DNA from: Liolophura sinensis
Taxonomy: Eukaryota > Mollusca > Polyplacophora > Chitonida > Chitonidae
NCBI RefSeq assembly: GCF_032854445.1
Contig: NC_088304.1
Coordinates: forward strand, 10,675,704 to 10,739,703
DNA: 64,000 bases
Direction of reading: 5' to 3'
The notes under the pieces were generated by a model. That model saw nothing but the letters and a program-made list of their open reading frames with translations, ran no database searches and had not been told where the DNA came from. The position numbers were made by a program, and so were the translations under genes. Positions 1-13,800 of the stretch are shown here, piece after piece (the stretch's first letter is position 1; each line of letters begins with the position of its first letter).

Positions 1-1440
1 AAACGGAAGCGAGGCGGCAAAACAGAAGTGAGGCGGCAAAGGATTTGCACATGAAATGCAGAGACGATTAAGCCCATAGCCACTGGTGCAAGGTTCAGAC
101 CAATTCTTTGGCAGCATGACAACGTTGGACATCATATTATAACATATATACATAGTATAACTGACATTGAGCAGTGTGGACTACCTAAACAAAGATCTTC
201 AATGGCCTAAAACAGCTACACTCTTTCTCACTCCATCGATACTATTTGTATGACACTACCGCTCAACACACAGTCAATCATGTAAATTTTGATTTTACCG
301 GTCTTTAATTTTCCACTCAAAAACTAAGTGGAGATTTTAGGATGGGCTTGGATGACAAGTATTTGCCGTGAACAACCTCAAATTTCGCCCACAAAAAGTT
401 CATTTCTTTTAGTGCTGAAACTTCAATATTTCTCCATGCATATCATCCTACCTTCTGAACGAAATCTCCAAACACCTTTCTAACAATCAGGCAAAATGTT
501 AGGACATTTACCTCATGTAAATGTGTTACCTAAATTAACATTTGTAAACAAGGTCCTATAAACAAACACACTCATGATAAACGTGTGCCTACATGTATAT
601 ACAACTTAAAAACAAATTCATTCCCAAAGAAAAAAAATACCTCATCATGTGTACAGGCCACCTAGGTTTTGTCACAGAAATGTCAAAGGTCAACTAGATT
701 AACTTTCATACCCTGAAGGCTCTCAAAAGAAATAGCAAGTTTTTCCCTTTTAGTCCTTATCAAAATTAGTTCCTCCACTAACATAATATCTGAATGTATC
801 ACCTCATGATTGCAACTATTTAATACAGTGTATTAAGAAAACAAAATAAAGTTTTAGACAAAAAAAAAATGAAGATATCGCAGTTCACACTGACTAATCC
901 GCAAGCCTTTTTCAAAATATTGCATGAGCCAATCATAAAAAGAGCCTGTCTTGTTTTAAGTGTATTAGGAAAACTTATAAAAGAGAAACTCCCTATGATA
1001 GGTCTCTACTGAATAGCCTTGTCCACTTAAAAAAAAAACAAATCATAAAAGATAGACAAGGTCAACATCAAAAAAAAACACCTGTGATTTCTGTATGCTT
1101 GTTCTTAAAAAAAAATTACAAAGAATATGGCTCCATCCTCCTCCCGTACTTGAGAAATATGGACTGACCCTAAAACCATACTGAGACTGAAATCTTGCCG
1201 GCAAGAAAATGCGATGTACACACAATGTACACAATACCACTCACACTGGACATGTAGTACAGCATTATCAAGTGAAACTTATTATAAAGACACCTTGATT
1301 TTTTAACCAGTCAATAATATATACATACATATACATATACATGCAAAAATAAAGCCATTTTAAACTCATGCAGAAAAAAAAAAAAAAAAAAAAAAAGCAG
1401 AGAGAAAAAGATTTTAAAAACCAGTTATCACATCATTGTG
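1..1440. other. SH2B 3' flank and probable 3' UTR
   Basis: AT-rich sequence downstream of the SH2B stop with no supported coding frame. A long A run at about 1374-1396 lies just beyond the stop, which reads as a T run in the transcript. The strand shows ATTAAA-type signals near 305 and 818, but I cannot choose a polyadenylation site. Confidence 0.5.
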
Positions 1441-1896
1441 TCATACAAAAGAGTAATGATTCTCTACAGCTCTGCCATGGCCCGGCTGCTGTTGTGCCGC
1501 AGCTTGCTGTTGTTGTTCACGCATCACATTCTCTATGGATTCGGTGCGGGCCCGTACCGACCCACTGACTACGAGGGTGTCGCGTGCGCTATCCTGCGCA
1601 GCTGCCTGATGTGCCCCGGGAGTAACGCCCGTGCCTCTCATCCCCAGGCTGGAGGTAGAAGATGACCTCCCTGTATTCCCAATCAGCCTAGGTGAACCCC
1701 GCGGAAGCGTGGCCGCTGTCGGGGTGCGGGGTCGCTCCAGAGCGACAACATAGTCTGTGAGGGTGACATCAGAGGACCCGCCCGACTCCAGAGGGATCGG
1801 GTGCGTGCGGAAGTGCTCCAGCATATCAAACACCGTCTGAAACCATAGATGCTGAACTCTGCATTGTCCATCGCTGTTTATCGTCATTCGCAGATG
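1441..1896 (-). CDS. SH2B: SH2B coding exon 7: C-terminal half of SH2 and tail
   Basis: Begins [19 protein letters not shown], the second half of SH2, and continues through [19 protein letters not shown] roughly 100-residue Ser/Thr/Gln-rich tail ends [11 protein letters not shown] followed by TGA. The tail tyrosine (residue 639) sits where vertebrate SH2B proteins carry a conserved phosphorylation site. Confidence 0.93.
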   Translation of the reverse strand, partial: HLRMTINSDGQCRVQHLWFQTVFDMLEHFRTHPIPLESGGSSDVTLTDYVVALERPRTPTAATLPRGSPRLIGNTGRSSSTSSLGMRGTGVTPGAHQAAAQDSARDTLVVSGSVRARTESIENVMREQQQQAAAQQQPGHGRAVENHYSFV

Positions 1897-4800
1897 CTGC
1901 AAAAGAATTTCTAAAATGTGAAAAGGAACAAATCATAAAGCTAACCATATCACAATAACCCTGTAGGTGCAAGTTGTAGATTTTACTGTATCTGACCTAA
2001 AACCTCATCCATGGCTAACTCTACTGTTGTCTAGCCTGATTCTATAGATCTCAAACAATACAGTATGTTAACAGTCATTTGTATTTCTTTATTTGCGCTT
2101 TGTGTAACACCAGACACCCTTTTTTCACTTATATATGTTTGGGTAGAGAAAAGCAGCCCTGGGATCATGAAGCAATCTTAGACTTAAGTCAAAATTTCAA
2201 TCATTAAACTTGGTATGTTCCTTTCTGCCATTTTAGCCGAGATTTGTTTTACAATGATTTAACCCAGAATTTAAGTTGCCAAGCAACATTATGACCTTGT
2301 TACATAAGAAACCATTTTAAAGTGATAAAAAAAAATTTGACTTAAGACTAAGATCATTTCGTGATCTTGGTGCCTGCTGAGTGTTTAGACAGTGAAATAT
2401 AAAGGTGACTGACTGTACACTGTACCAATGCAGCTACAAACCCTTTGTGCAAGCTGTTCGGATCCACTACAAGCACATACCTTGGCTCTGCCCTGAAAGT
2501 TGAACGTGAGGACATATTCTCCTTTCCGCGTCTCACTCTGTCGCACCAGGAAGACGCCGTGACCCGAGCTGCCCTGCTGCAGGACAAGATGCGCCGCCTC
2601 AACGCGCGATAGTGTCCCATGGAACCAGGGATACTGACGCAGCAATCTGTCAATCTGTCCATCTGCCGAAGGAGTTTCACGTGGTGGATCAGAGCCTGTC
2701 AGAGGAAACAGGAGATGGAATAAGGATGCGAATGTTGGAATGATCACTGAAATCTGAGTAAAGGAGAGCTTACCATTCACGGAGTATGGGTTCACAATGT
2801 CTAACCAAATATGAGCGGCGAATGTAGAAGAGAGTGTATGAAATCAGGATCCACAGAGAAATACAGTCGGTGAGTTATTCATGAAATATGGAATCTCGTG
2901 AATACTCACTGAGTATTATTTCAGAGGAATAGTCATGAAATACAGAATATGATAACTCACTGAGTATTATTTCAGAGAAATAGTCATGAAATACAGAATA
3001 TGATAACTCACTGAGTATTATTTCAGAGGAATAGTCATGAAATACAGAATATGATAACTCACTGAGTATTATTTCAGAGAAATAGTCATGAAATACAGAA
3101 TATGATAACTCACTGAGTATTATTTCAGAGGAATAGTCATGAAATACAGAATATGATAACTCACTGAGTATTATTTCAGAGAAATAGTCATGAAATACAG
3201 AATATGATAACTCACAGAGTATGGGTTTACAAGGTCTTCATATACAGGCTTACCAAATATAATCCCAGAAGGCTGCAGTCTGTGAGTGAAATCTGTTATG
3301 TTACTCACTGAGTATTTGTTTATTTATTTATTTGGTAGGCGTTTCACACTGTACTCAAGAATATTTCACTTAAACGATGGCCGCCAACATTATGATGAAA
3401 CCCATGAAAATCTGCAGGTTGCTGACAGACCTACCCACTTATGGCCGGAGAGGAAGGCAGCATGAGCTGGACTTGAACTCACAGTGACAGTCATTGCGCC
3501 GTGCTAGCGTGCTAACTCTCTTGGCCCCCACCAACTGAGTGAGAAAGTCAGTGGATTACTCACCAAGTATAGAATCTAATGAATCCTCCTCACCAAGTAC
3601 AAAATAACATTACTCACTCAGTATAGGATCACAATGTGTTCCCAAGGTGGCTTACCAAACTGAGCCAAGAAAGTTGCAGAATGTGTTACTCACCCACTGA
3701 GTAAGAAAGTAGGTGGGATACTCACCGAGTATAGAATCTGAGCGAGGTGAGCTGGCCAACTCCACAGAGCCTGACAGTAGACTGGCAGACCGCGCCACGC
3801 CAGTAGAGGTAAGATTTCGTGACACAGTGCGTGGAGGAACCTCTGGAACATGGTCAACGCTGGCGTGGGAAGACCGGCGTCGTAAGGTCAAGTGAGGAGA
3901 TTCTGAAAGTGCAAATTTCGTAAGCGATGATGGTGACATGTAAACTTCAGGTCATATATGTATTTAACACAGTATAAGTGAAAAATATTTCACTTATATA
4001 ACGACGACCAGCATTATGGTAGGAGGAAACCGATAATGCATATTAACATTTGTTACAGTCTTTCTAAAAAGTTCCTTTAAAAGGGCATGGAACAATTTTT
4101 TTTCCCTACTGACAAACTGCCTGGGATTGACTGACTGTTGTTTTAGTAACTCCAAAGCAAATACTTTTCCACTTATAAAACCACTGACCTTCAGCACATC
4201 AGCACCAATCTCTCCATGTGAAAAGTACAGGTCCAGAAACGTACAGGTGCAGAAAAGTATAGGTATAGAAAAGTACAGGTGCAGAAAAGTACAGGTACAG
4301 AAATGTTCAGGTGCAGAAAAATACAGTCGCAGAAACATACAGGCGCAGAAACGTACAGGTGCAGAAACGTACAGGTCCAGAAAAGTACAGGTGCAGAAAC
4401 GTACAGGCGCAGAAACGTACAGGTGCAGGAAAGTACAGGTGCAGAAACGTACAGGTGCAGAAAAGTACAGGTGAAGAAACATACAGGTGCAGAAACGTAC
4501 AGGAGCAGAAACGTACAAGCGCATATTAGTTGATGATAAGTGGTCTTCAACAAAACACAGAACTGAGCAAATGGACCCAGAAGTGGCACTGACTCAGTTG
4601 GTGAATCTATTTATTTTATTTATTTGACTGATGTGTAACGCAAAGCACGAATCTAGGCCATTCAAAATACTTGTAGTACATGTTCAAAGTCAGTTTTCTT
4701 CAAGATGGTGCCTTGTTCAACATATATTTACTACAGACAGGAGATTTATATGAAACATGTCTAATTACCATGGCACAATTCAACAAAGTCATTTTTGAAA

Positions 4801-7800
4801 AGCAAAAAAGTTTAAAATTTAATTTAATATGCAGTGCACGGCCCAAAAGGCAAAAATTGTAACAGCCTTTGTCTTGACTAGTTTAACAGGCATACCTTAT
4901 TTTCAAATCCTAAAGTCCACGTATATGTCTTAAAATTAGATTTAAAAAAACACCTTCGTGGAATCTGCCCTGGTGAGTCCTTAGTATCAAAACTCACCTT
5001 TCGTGACATCCCTGCCCGTGGAGGATGGAGCAGTGGGTAATCTCGGACGTCTGCAAATTAAAAACAAATTTCACTTAAATATCGGGTGCATTAATGAAAA
5101 TCCACTTGAAATTTTTTTTATTACTTTAAAACAGTCCACCAAAATAATTACCTTTCACAAAATATCAACTTTGTCTGTGCATGTGTTACAATTCTACATC
5201 AGTAATGTTTGTAACATTTATAACGCAGGTCGCCCCTCACTCACAATGCAGTATTATGGGGAAACAAATCTAAACAGACTATTCTTAAAAAGTGTCTTCA
5301 GAGTTATCCCCCTTGCGCTGCTTCATTCACAGTGCATATTTTAAAAATTTTTGTCAAGGATTATCAGCATGATAAGTACCTACAGTGCTGGCAAAAATAA
5401 ACATTTTTTTTTGCCACAAGAATAAAACACCTGGCCCAATCCATGTAAGATGTTTTTAAGACTTTTCTATAAAGTATGACTAGAAATATCCAATGTTTTA
5501 AGAACAGCCTTCACACAGTTGAAAATGATTTTCACAAAAAAAAAAAAAAATGTTTTCCAAAAAAAAAAAAAAAAATCACAGTACAAAGAAGGAACAAATA
5601 AAATTCTTCAGGAGACTAATTTCACATTCCCCAGACTCTTGATTACTGCATTTCACCTGAAGTTTTTATACTTAAAAATGCACTTTCTGGAGTACACAGA
5701 GGCCTTCAAATTATATTTTGATGCCAGTTAAACTTCAGTTTTTCAAACACGAAATTAATCAAACTTTATATAAAATATCCTCTGTGGCTCCAAAAGGTAA
5801 AACCCTGATCACTCCCTCACTCCAAAAGGTAAATCAATGGATCCTATCAGAATTAAGCAAAAATGTGTCAGGTGAAAATACACAGTGTGTCGAGGGTGTG
5901 TTATTAGTACACTCATCGTAAATCCTCAAACTTTTCTGGTGGAATTTATGCATACAGTTATTATGAAAACACCACCATGTGACCAACATTGATGTGTTTG
6001 AGCGATTACAGGTGTAAGCTTCCTATTCATTTTATATGATTGGTGTTTTACGCTGGCAACCTTCGCTGAAACTATTTCACCACACCCCATATGCATAGCT
6101 CTCTCAAAATGTTTCAAAATATTGGTTGCAGAGGTTGAACAGTTAGGGAATATATTATTTCAAGAGTATGAACGCGGCTGAGTATCTCAAATTAGAAGAA
6201 CCACATATCTTCAATTTTAAGAGAACAAATTATATTCTTTATTTATTTATTTATTTGATTGATGTTTTACGCCGTACTCAAGAATATCTCACTTATATGA
6301 CGGCAGCCAGCATTATGGTGGGAAGAAACCGGGCAGTGCCCGAGGGAAACCCATGACCATCCGCAGGTTGCTGGTAGACCTTCCCACTTACGGCAATAAT
6401 ATTCTTTAACTTCTCAAGTAATAATGGTGTGGACTTACGATTCCGGGAGGGTACTGAGTGCGGTGTCCATATGTAAATTCATACAACTGTGTAATGTGGC
6501 CAGCCAGGCTTTGACTTCATCTTTAGAATTGGTCTCCACCACATACTCTATGTTGCCTTCCCCCTGAAACATAGAAGATTTTCCTCAAAATAATCTCCTG
6601 TATTTATTTATTTATCGTTTTTTCAGACCTGAAATAAGGCTATTAATATATTTTACTGTTGTTTAACACTACACACAAGAATTTCCATACATGTTTGCCC
6701 ATTTTACCAGTGGTGGAAACTGGATGGCTGGGGAAAACCACAGATCGCTGGCAAGGTACTTGCAACTTTCCCATATGTGATGTACAGATATGCCTACCAT
6801 TTTGTTGGAAAAGTAGTTTATGGACCTTAGACAGAACAAACAGCCACAGGAATGTCGCTGACTGCTTATCGTCAGCAAGACCCCACAATTTCACAATTAG
6901 CGACAGTGGTGAAATGTACAAATTCCCTTGCCCAAACTCAGTTTTGAACCTGTACATGTACCTTGAGTGTCCTCATTAAACAACCTGTAATAAAAAACAC
7001 AAAGACAAGAGTGTAACCTGTACATGCAATGCAGAAATAATTATTACTTTATAAAATAAATCTGGCTGTGAACAGATGCAAATATACACAGCTAATTCTG
7101 TTTTTTTAAAATTTATTTGATGAATTAATAAAGCTGAGGGGCCTCCCTGGCTCAGTCGGTTGGCGCGCTAGCACAGCGTAATGACCCAGGAGCCTCTCAC
7201 CAATGTGGTCGCTGTGAGTTCAAGTCCAGCTCATGCTGGCTTCCTCTCCGGCCGCCATCATACAAGTGAAATATTCTTGAGTACGGCGTAAAACACCAAT
7301 CAAATAAAGAAAATAATGCTGATTATACTATTAAAATATTTCACTTATATGGCCAGAGTCAGGTCAATGGGTGGAGGAAAGCAAGTATAGCTGTAGAAGA
7401 CCTGAGAACTGTCATCCCGCGCCTTGCCAGAAACCTTCTGACTTCATTAGTCAAACAGGCAAAAGCCAGACTGCAAAGCGCATAGGTAAAATTTTAAGTG
7501 AACTTAAAGGTTTTTTAAGAACCCCTTTCTTTCAGATGTTTAAGGGGTTAGAATAAGGAAACTGGAAGAAACCAAGGGAAACCTTTGGATAAGTTGAATG
7601 TACTTTTTCACAAGTGATGTACAGATAAACGTATGCACACCACATTCGGGCGAGACAAGCGGTCTTAAAGGGATACAGAATCGACGCTCACTGGCTGACA
7701 GTGGTGTTTTCCTGGGTCACATGCACCAAACATGTACCTAAAATTCAGTTTAAGTAAGGTACAGCCCGTATTTTTCACACTAGCCAATCAAAATTGATTC

Positions 7801-10800
7801 TGTATCCCTTCCAGCAAAAGTAAAACAGAGCAAATGTCCTAAAGAGAGTCATGGAATTTTTTCTACCATGGCTCCATAAACAGTAAATTCGGGGAAATGC
7901 AGAAATTCCCTGTACAAGACCAGGACTGAACCCGCACTTCGAGTGTCCTCATCATGCTAGTGACCAAAAGACAAATGTCATAACTGTTCAACCGCTGCAC
8001 ACTCTCAATATAACCTACTGTACCAAACCTAAGTAACCAGGGGCCCTATCACAAAGCCATTTCTGACTTAAGTCAAAATTTGAAATATGATCTTACAGCT
8101 TATACTTTGCTTGTAGAAATCAAAATTTTGTCCACTTAATCAATATTATTTTAAGTCAAATGTATTCAAATTTCAAATTCCAGTACCAAAAAGTAAGCAT
8201 TGTGAAAAGATTTTAAATTTTGACCTAAGTCAGAAATGGCTTTGTGGAAACAGCCTCCAGAGCCATATCTGATCCTAAACATCAAAAGTGACATTCAGAC
8301 ATTGCCACGATGTATAAAGAAATTTTACAACATGCCAATCACAATGAAGCTCTCTTGTTATAGTCTGTGAGGGAAAGAACTATTTAGATTTTTGTTTCTT
8401 ATCTTACTAATTTTAATACACCTTATCGATATGTAACTCCCGAGAGTTTAGGAAACCAAACATTTTTCGGAATTTAAACTTTTGATATGGCGCTGGTCAC
8501 AAACGCATGAAATAGAACTGTTGCCTGTTGAATGGAAAGAAAAAAAAAAGAAATTTTAATAAAATTCAAAATGAAAATTTCTCCTCCGTGAAAGTCACTA
8601 ACAGTTACAACCAACGAACAGTTTATCTTTACTCATACTACTGGTACACTCCTGTATAATCCAGTCTTGATGTTTTAATTATTTATATGAAAGAGGTTTT
8701 ATCTTAAGAACATTTTACATATACCTACTGTATTTCGCCTAAGTTTGTCACATGAAAATGCACAATCTGAGGTAACTAAAGGCCATAAATGATACCCTCC
8801 TGGTCAAAAAAATAACCTGAGCTTCTCCCCAAATTCTTAAGTTGCCCTGTAAGGTTGATGAATTAATCATGTGTCACTTAAACATGGCTAAACTTTTAGT
8901 AAAACACAAAAATAAAGACCAAAAATAGTGCTGAGCTAGATTTCTGAAAATCACCATGTATCATTACGCATTTGACTCTTCTCTCCGAACAACAGTGATG
9001 TAATGAAGGAAAGGTGTAGTCACTAATTAGAATTACAGAATTACAGAAAACCAGGTTGATCTTGCGCAGAAACTAAAAAATGGACCACATCTCACTATAA
9101 AACCTTTGACAAATCTCCTGACTTTAAATAATGCCACATGATGGCTATGAATGACTTACTGTCACAAAGCACCCCCCCCCCCCCCCCCACCACCACAAGA
9201 ACCAGGGAATCCCCCAATTCTGTGCTGCAGACCTCATGTGTCACAGCAATTGAATGTTCTAATCCTAACGCCTCTAACCATTACAGTCTAGATGATGGCA
9301 TATTCACTGTTCCCTTCCCTTTTACGTAAGAGGCTAATCACCTGTGGCAAGGGCGAACCTTTTAATAGCTTGACGTGCCAGCAAGAGCCACCGGGTATTA
9401 GTTTAATGACCAACATCTTATCATCACAAACAAACGCCTTTAAAAACACCTCCTGTATGCTGACCATGCGAACTAAAATGAGAATGGCTTCCAAAATAAA
9501 ACCAAAACAAAACACCAAAATAAATTCATGATGTGCAATAAGTGAGGTGAAAACGCAGTTTATCAATTTGAAAGCTTTTCCAAACAAACAAACCAATTTG
9601 ATATTTTTCGAAAACAAACAAAAAATCTCACATTTTGCACAAATAAAGGTCTCTCCTTTCAAGACCACCAATCATTATGAACTATTTCATCTAACAATTA
9701 AGTTAATTGATTATTATTTAAACACCAACTAGCTTTTTATATAGCTATTGTTATACTGTTTATAGTGTGTACGCACATCTAATTTCCAAGCCAACAAAAT
9801 GCAAAGATATGCTGCCTGAATATCAAATTAATTATAAAGCTTAAAAAATGCCCGTTGTCACTCATTTAGAGGCAATGAGAAGGCATTTCTGCACAAAACT
9901 GGTGCCTGTTAGCCATTTCTGATTACAAATAAATTCATTTCACTTCATACATACATGTATATCTTCAGAAAACTGAACCCATACACTGCTTTGCTCCTAC
10001 TTGCTCCTACAGCCTTTGCAGCGTTCAATAACAAATTATTGGTCGGCTTGACTTTGTTTTGTTGAAACATGGCGTTAACGTTAAACAACAAGGCTTCTTA
10101 CACACCCACTCAATCTCAATTATGTGTTTAGAGGCAAAACAGGAGCAAAAAAACATACACTTATTTCTAATCGTGGACCACATGATTCACCTCCAGGCAA
10201 CAACACTGAATGGCAAACAATAACGTTTTAGTTTGGGCCCAAACAGCTTGCCACTGAAACACAAGTAAGAGTATCAACCTTTCACATACTATGTACGCAG
10301 TCAATTATTAATGAACAATGCTTGTGAATAAACCAATCGCTCACTATATATAACACATGTGTATGTTAATACATTTGGCAGAACCAACAGATGAAAAGAG
10401 AAGAAGTTCTCATACTCTCCACAGCTAATCAAAAAATGTTCCCTTTCATTTATTAGTGATCTTTATGCTACACCAATAAGGGGGTTTCGAGTTTGAACAC
10501 TTTTATCGTTGAAGGCAGAAAAAGTCCAACTGTATCGTGACCTGTCAAAAATGTAAGGTAACTACATATAATAAAATGTCATAAAAAGTGATACAGAGTG
10601 AAGCAGGGGTCCCAGCCAAGATTGGATGAAAAAATATAGGGAAAAAAGGAATTTTTTTTTAGATCGTGTCTTGTGAACTGCAAGCCGAAGTGGGTCAATT
10701 ATGATGACACTGTCATCGCACAACAGTCAAGGGGTCATTTTAGGTGGGACCAGTATCAAAACATCAGTTGTTTTTTCTCTATACGTATATTCGAAATTGA

Positions 10801-13800
10801 CACAGAATTTAACTGAATTGGAGTTAGGTTTATCAATTATTTGAAATGAAAATTATAACTCCCAAAATATGTATTTTCAACTTAAACCTAAACCCAGTGT
10901 TTTTTTAATAATAAACATATTCAAGACAAGTTCTTAATACCGGGGTGTGATGTCATTTCACAGCTGACTATGCCTGGTGTAGCCCGTAACAAGTCGCATC
11001 TTAAAAGTACCTTATAATTACACAAGATATTACCATTTTAATTACTGGTAACAATCAATGCTACAAATAAAACTGGAACCCACATTTTTTATGAACTTCA
11101 CAGATAGTTACTAGTGGGCTCCCAATACAGATCAGCTGTTTCTATAATTTTGAGATTTAACATGGTAAAAATACATAACACATTTCAGTGTCCAAGAAGC
11201 TTACATGCCTGTCTATCGTCACAACCCAAAACTTAAAGTCTCTCTACAATTACAGAGGCTGCCAGATGCAACTACATAATCATGAGTTGGTGGTTGGTCA
11301 CAGCTTAACATTATAAGCTGCCTCATTAATCATACTGCAATGCGATCCCAGCAATCACTTAACACATAAATGAAACACTCTGGAACACAAACAAAACCAT
11401 TTGGAACAATAACATTTAATCTCTAACATAAAACTAAAAATTCTAAAGTGTCACACCATGCACACAGGTGAAATTCAAGACATCCACTTTGTTTACCATG
11501 GTGCCTTTCTCCCGGTCCTGCAATAAAAGCACATGGTGGTGATCACAATATTGCCTTGTCTGTAGAATCAACAAAAAACTGTCACTCTTTCTTCTTTTTA
11601 CCAAGAACCATGTTTTCTATCATTGTTAGCTTTCCCTTCTCAACCTTCTTCTGGTCTTCTCAAGTCTTTTTAAGCTCTGCCTGTGCCTGTTTCATCCCTT
11701 TTTGAAAGCCTCCCTCAATTTTTGGTTTCCTTGGTTTAGCAGGCTATTGCTCACACCCAGCAATACCTGGTGCAATGATTCTTTCTCAGCAAGTGATTTC
11801 TCTGTGTTTTTCAGTTGTGTACTACTGCAGAGAAGTTCTTCTTCCTTTTGTTTAGCAATCTTGGCAGCCTCCTCTCTTTCTGCTCTATCTTGTCTTTGCT
11901 CATCTCTTTTTCTTTTTTCTTGCAACTTGCAACTTCCTGCGCAATTCTTCAGTTCAAAGACTTTTGACCAGTATGTATCAATCCTCCTCATGATGACGGC
12001 CCCCATCCTGTTTTATTTCCTGGGACCAGTCTGCTGGGATGCTTTCTGCCTGATAGACCCTCCATTCATCAGCAATGACGTCACCGAAAAAATCTAATTT
12101 TAGTTCTCTGGACAGGCTTTGGACTGATCTAACAGACCAACTGGTAGAACAATTTTCAGGTTGTAAACATCTGGCATGTTTCAGGATTTTGTTGGAGAGG
12201 GGAAGCTTCTTTTGAAGATGCTGAATCGCTGCCTGGTAGAATTTTCGGATTCCAAGCAGTATTTTCTCCCTCTCCGATACCTGCCCTTTACCTAGGTTTT
12301 TACGACATTCTTCTCCAACTCCAATAGCCGTTCTTTTGAGCCGGTCATTGACAACTGAGTCATCAAGTAGCCGAAGATTTTGGGCTGCATCAACAGTAGA
12401 TTTCTTCATCACTCACCTAACTAAGACATTGAGTAGATCTCAAAGTTTATCACAGAGAATATGAATGAGTGGTTTCTCAGACTGGAAGAAGACCAAGAGC
12501 TCGGCAAATGTAGATGAGAGAAACCTGAGAAAGTTGTGTTGGGCTATGATTTCTGGTCTCCACCTTGATCCTTTTATACCTGGGTTTTGATAAGTCCTTG
12601 GGGTTGTGCTTTGGCAGAAAAACTAGAAAGTACTCTATAAGGGATTTCCACACCTCGTACATTCTACAGCAGGCCCCAGAGACAACCAACGACATTCAAC
12701 ATGTTTCAAAGGCTTCTTTGTCGATATCCCAATCTTGCCTTGAACATCTCGTAGATAAGAAGACCTGGCTGCAGACCCCTTAAACCAGTAAAAAATGTCA
12801 GCAACAAATTCTGGAATATTTGAGCGGGTTTTCTCCCAAGTCCTTGCCAAATGTTACATGTTTCGACATTGAGAAGTCCTGGGGCCCCCAAATCAGTTAT
12901 GGCTTTGTTACCCATACGCCAGAGAGTGATGTTGACATTCGGTCCATCACTCCCTAACATCAGCAAATTCTTCAGCTGCAAACCAGCCTCATCGACGACA
13001 GACATAATCTTCGACAGATCTTCACCTGTTGCATGGCCCATAAGATGGTGCACAACAATCTGATCTTGATCTTCAGACCAGTACCGCACCTTATTTTCAA
13101 GCTGCTTCAAACTTTGTGCATTTGTGGTCTCGTCATAAGAAGGACTGATCCCTGCATCAGACTTCTTGACATCATTACTGATCATCCTCTGGAAGTAAGG
13201 CCCAGCTGAATCCCTAATCAGATATGAAATTTTTGATGAGCTCATTGAAAAACTATCTGGTATGGCTCCAGGAAACATTTCCATAAGTACATCTTTCAGA
13301 CCATCACAAGATGAGTAAACAAACCAATGATCCTTGGTTCTTGTTGCTTGCAGCAGGAGAGGATACTGAACTCGAAGCAGAAGCAGAATCAGTTGTTCAA
13401 TGAGCAAAGGTCAGTGTCATCTGAGAACCACCTAGTATTTCCTTGGCTCGCTTTTGGTGACCTTTACATTTAGAATGTTGCAAAAGTTGTTGAAAACCCT
13501 AGTTATCACATCGGACTTCGGAATTGCAGAGAGAGCAAAATGCAGCATGAACAGATGCTTTACTGGATTGACACCATTCAGAAAGCTTACAACCGTCTTC
13601 ACTTTTAGGCCAAAATGGGTTGAACTGGGTTCTCCCACTCGGCAAAACAAAAGTTGTCGGTCTGAAATAGAACGTAACACCAGTTACTTTATTTAACTTA
13701 CATCATAACATAAAAGTTGTATAAAATACATAACAGTCAAGAGAACTGCAATGACGAACAAACATATCTGCAATATAACACATGCAACTGATAACGATGT

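Noticed and set aside
2903-3216. CRISPR-like regular spacing
   Set aside because: There are no unique spacers: the whole 51-bp unit repeats. The DNA is eukaryotic.
3564-3726. Use of the duplicated donor at 3564 to extend SH2B exon 5
   Set aside because: The extension meets an in-frame stop at about 3652, so it would truncate the protein before SH2. The donor at 3726 keeps phase.
3994-4589. Cys/Phe-rich and Gln/Arg-rich repeated open frames on both strands
   Set aside because: Artefacts of the 16-bp minisatellite, with no start context or splice logic.
7138-7240. Possible tRNA gene (box A and box B present)
   Set aside because: The same head recurs in several copies joined to a fixed SINE body and A-rich tail, and no cloverleaf is convincing.
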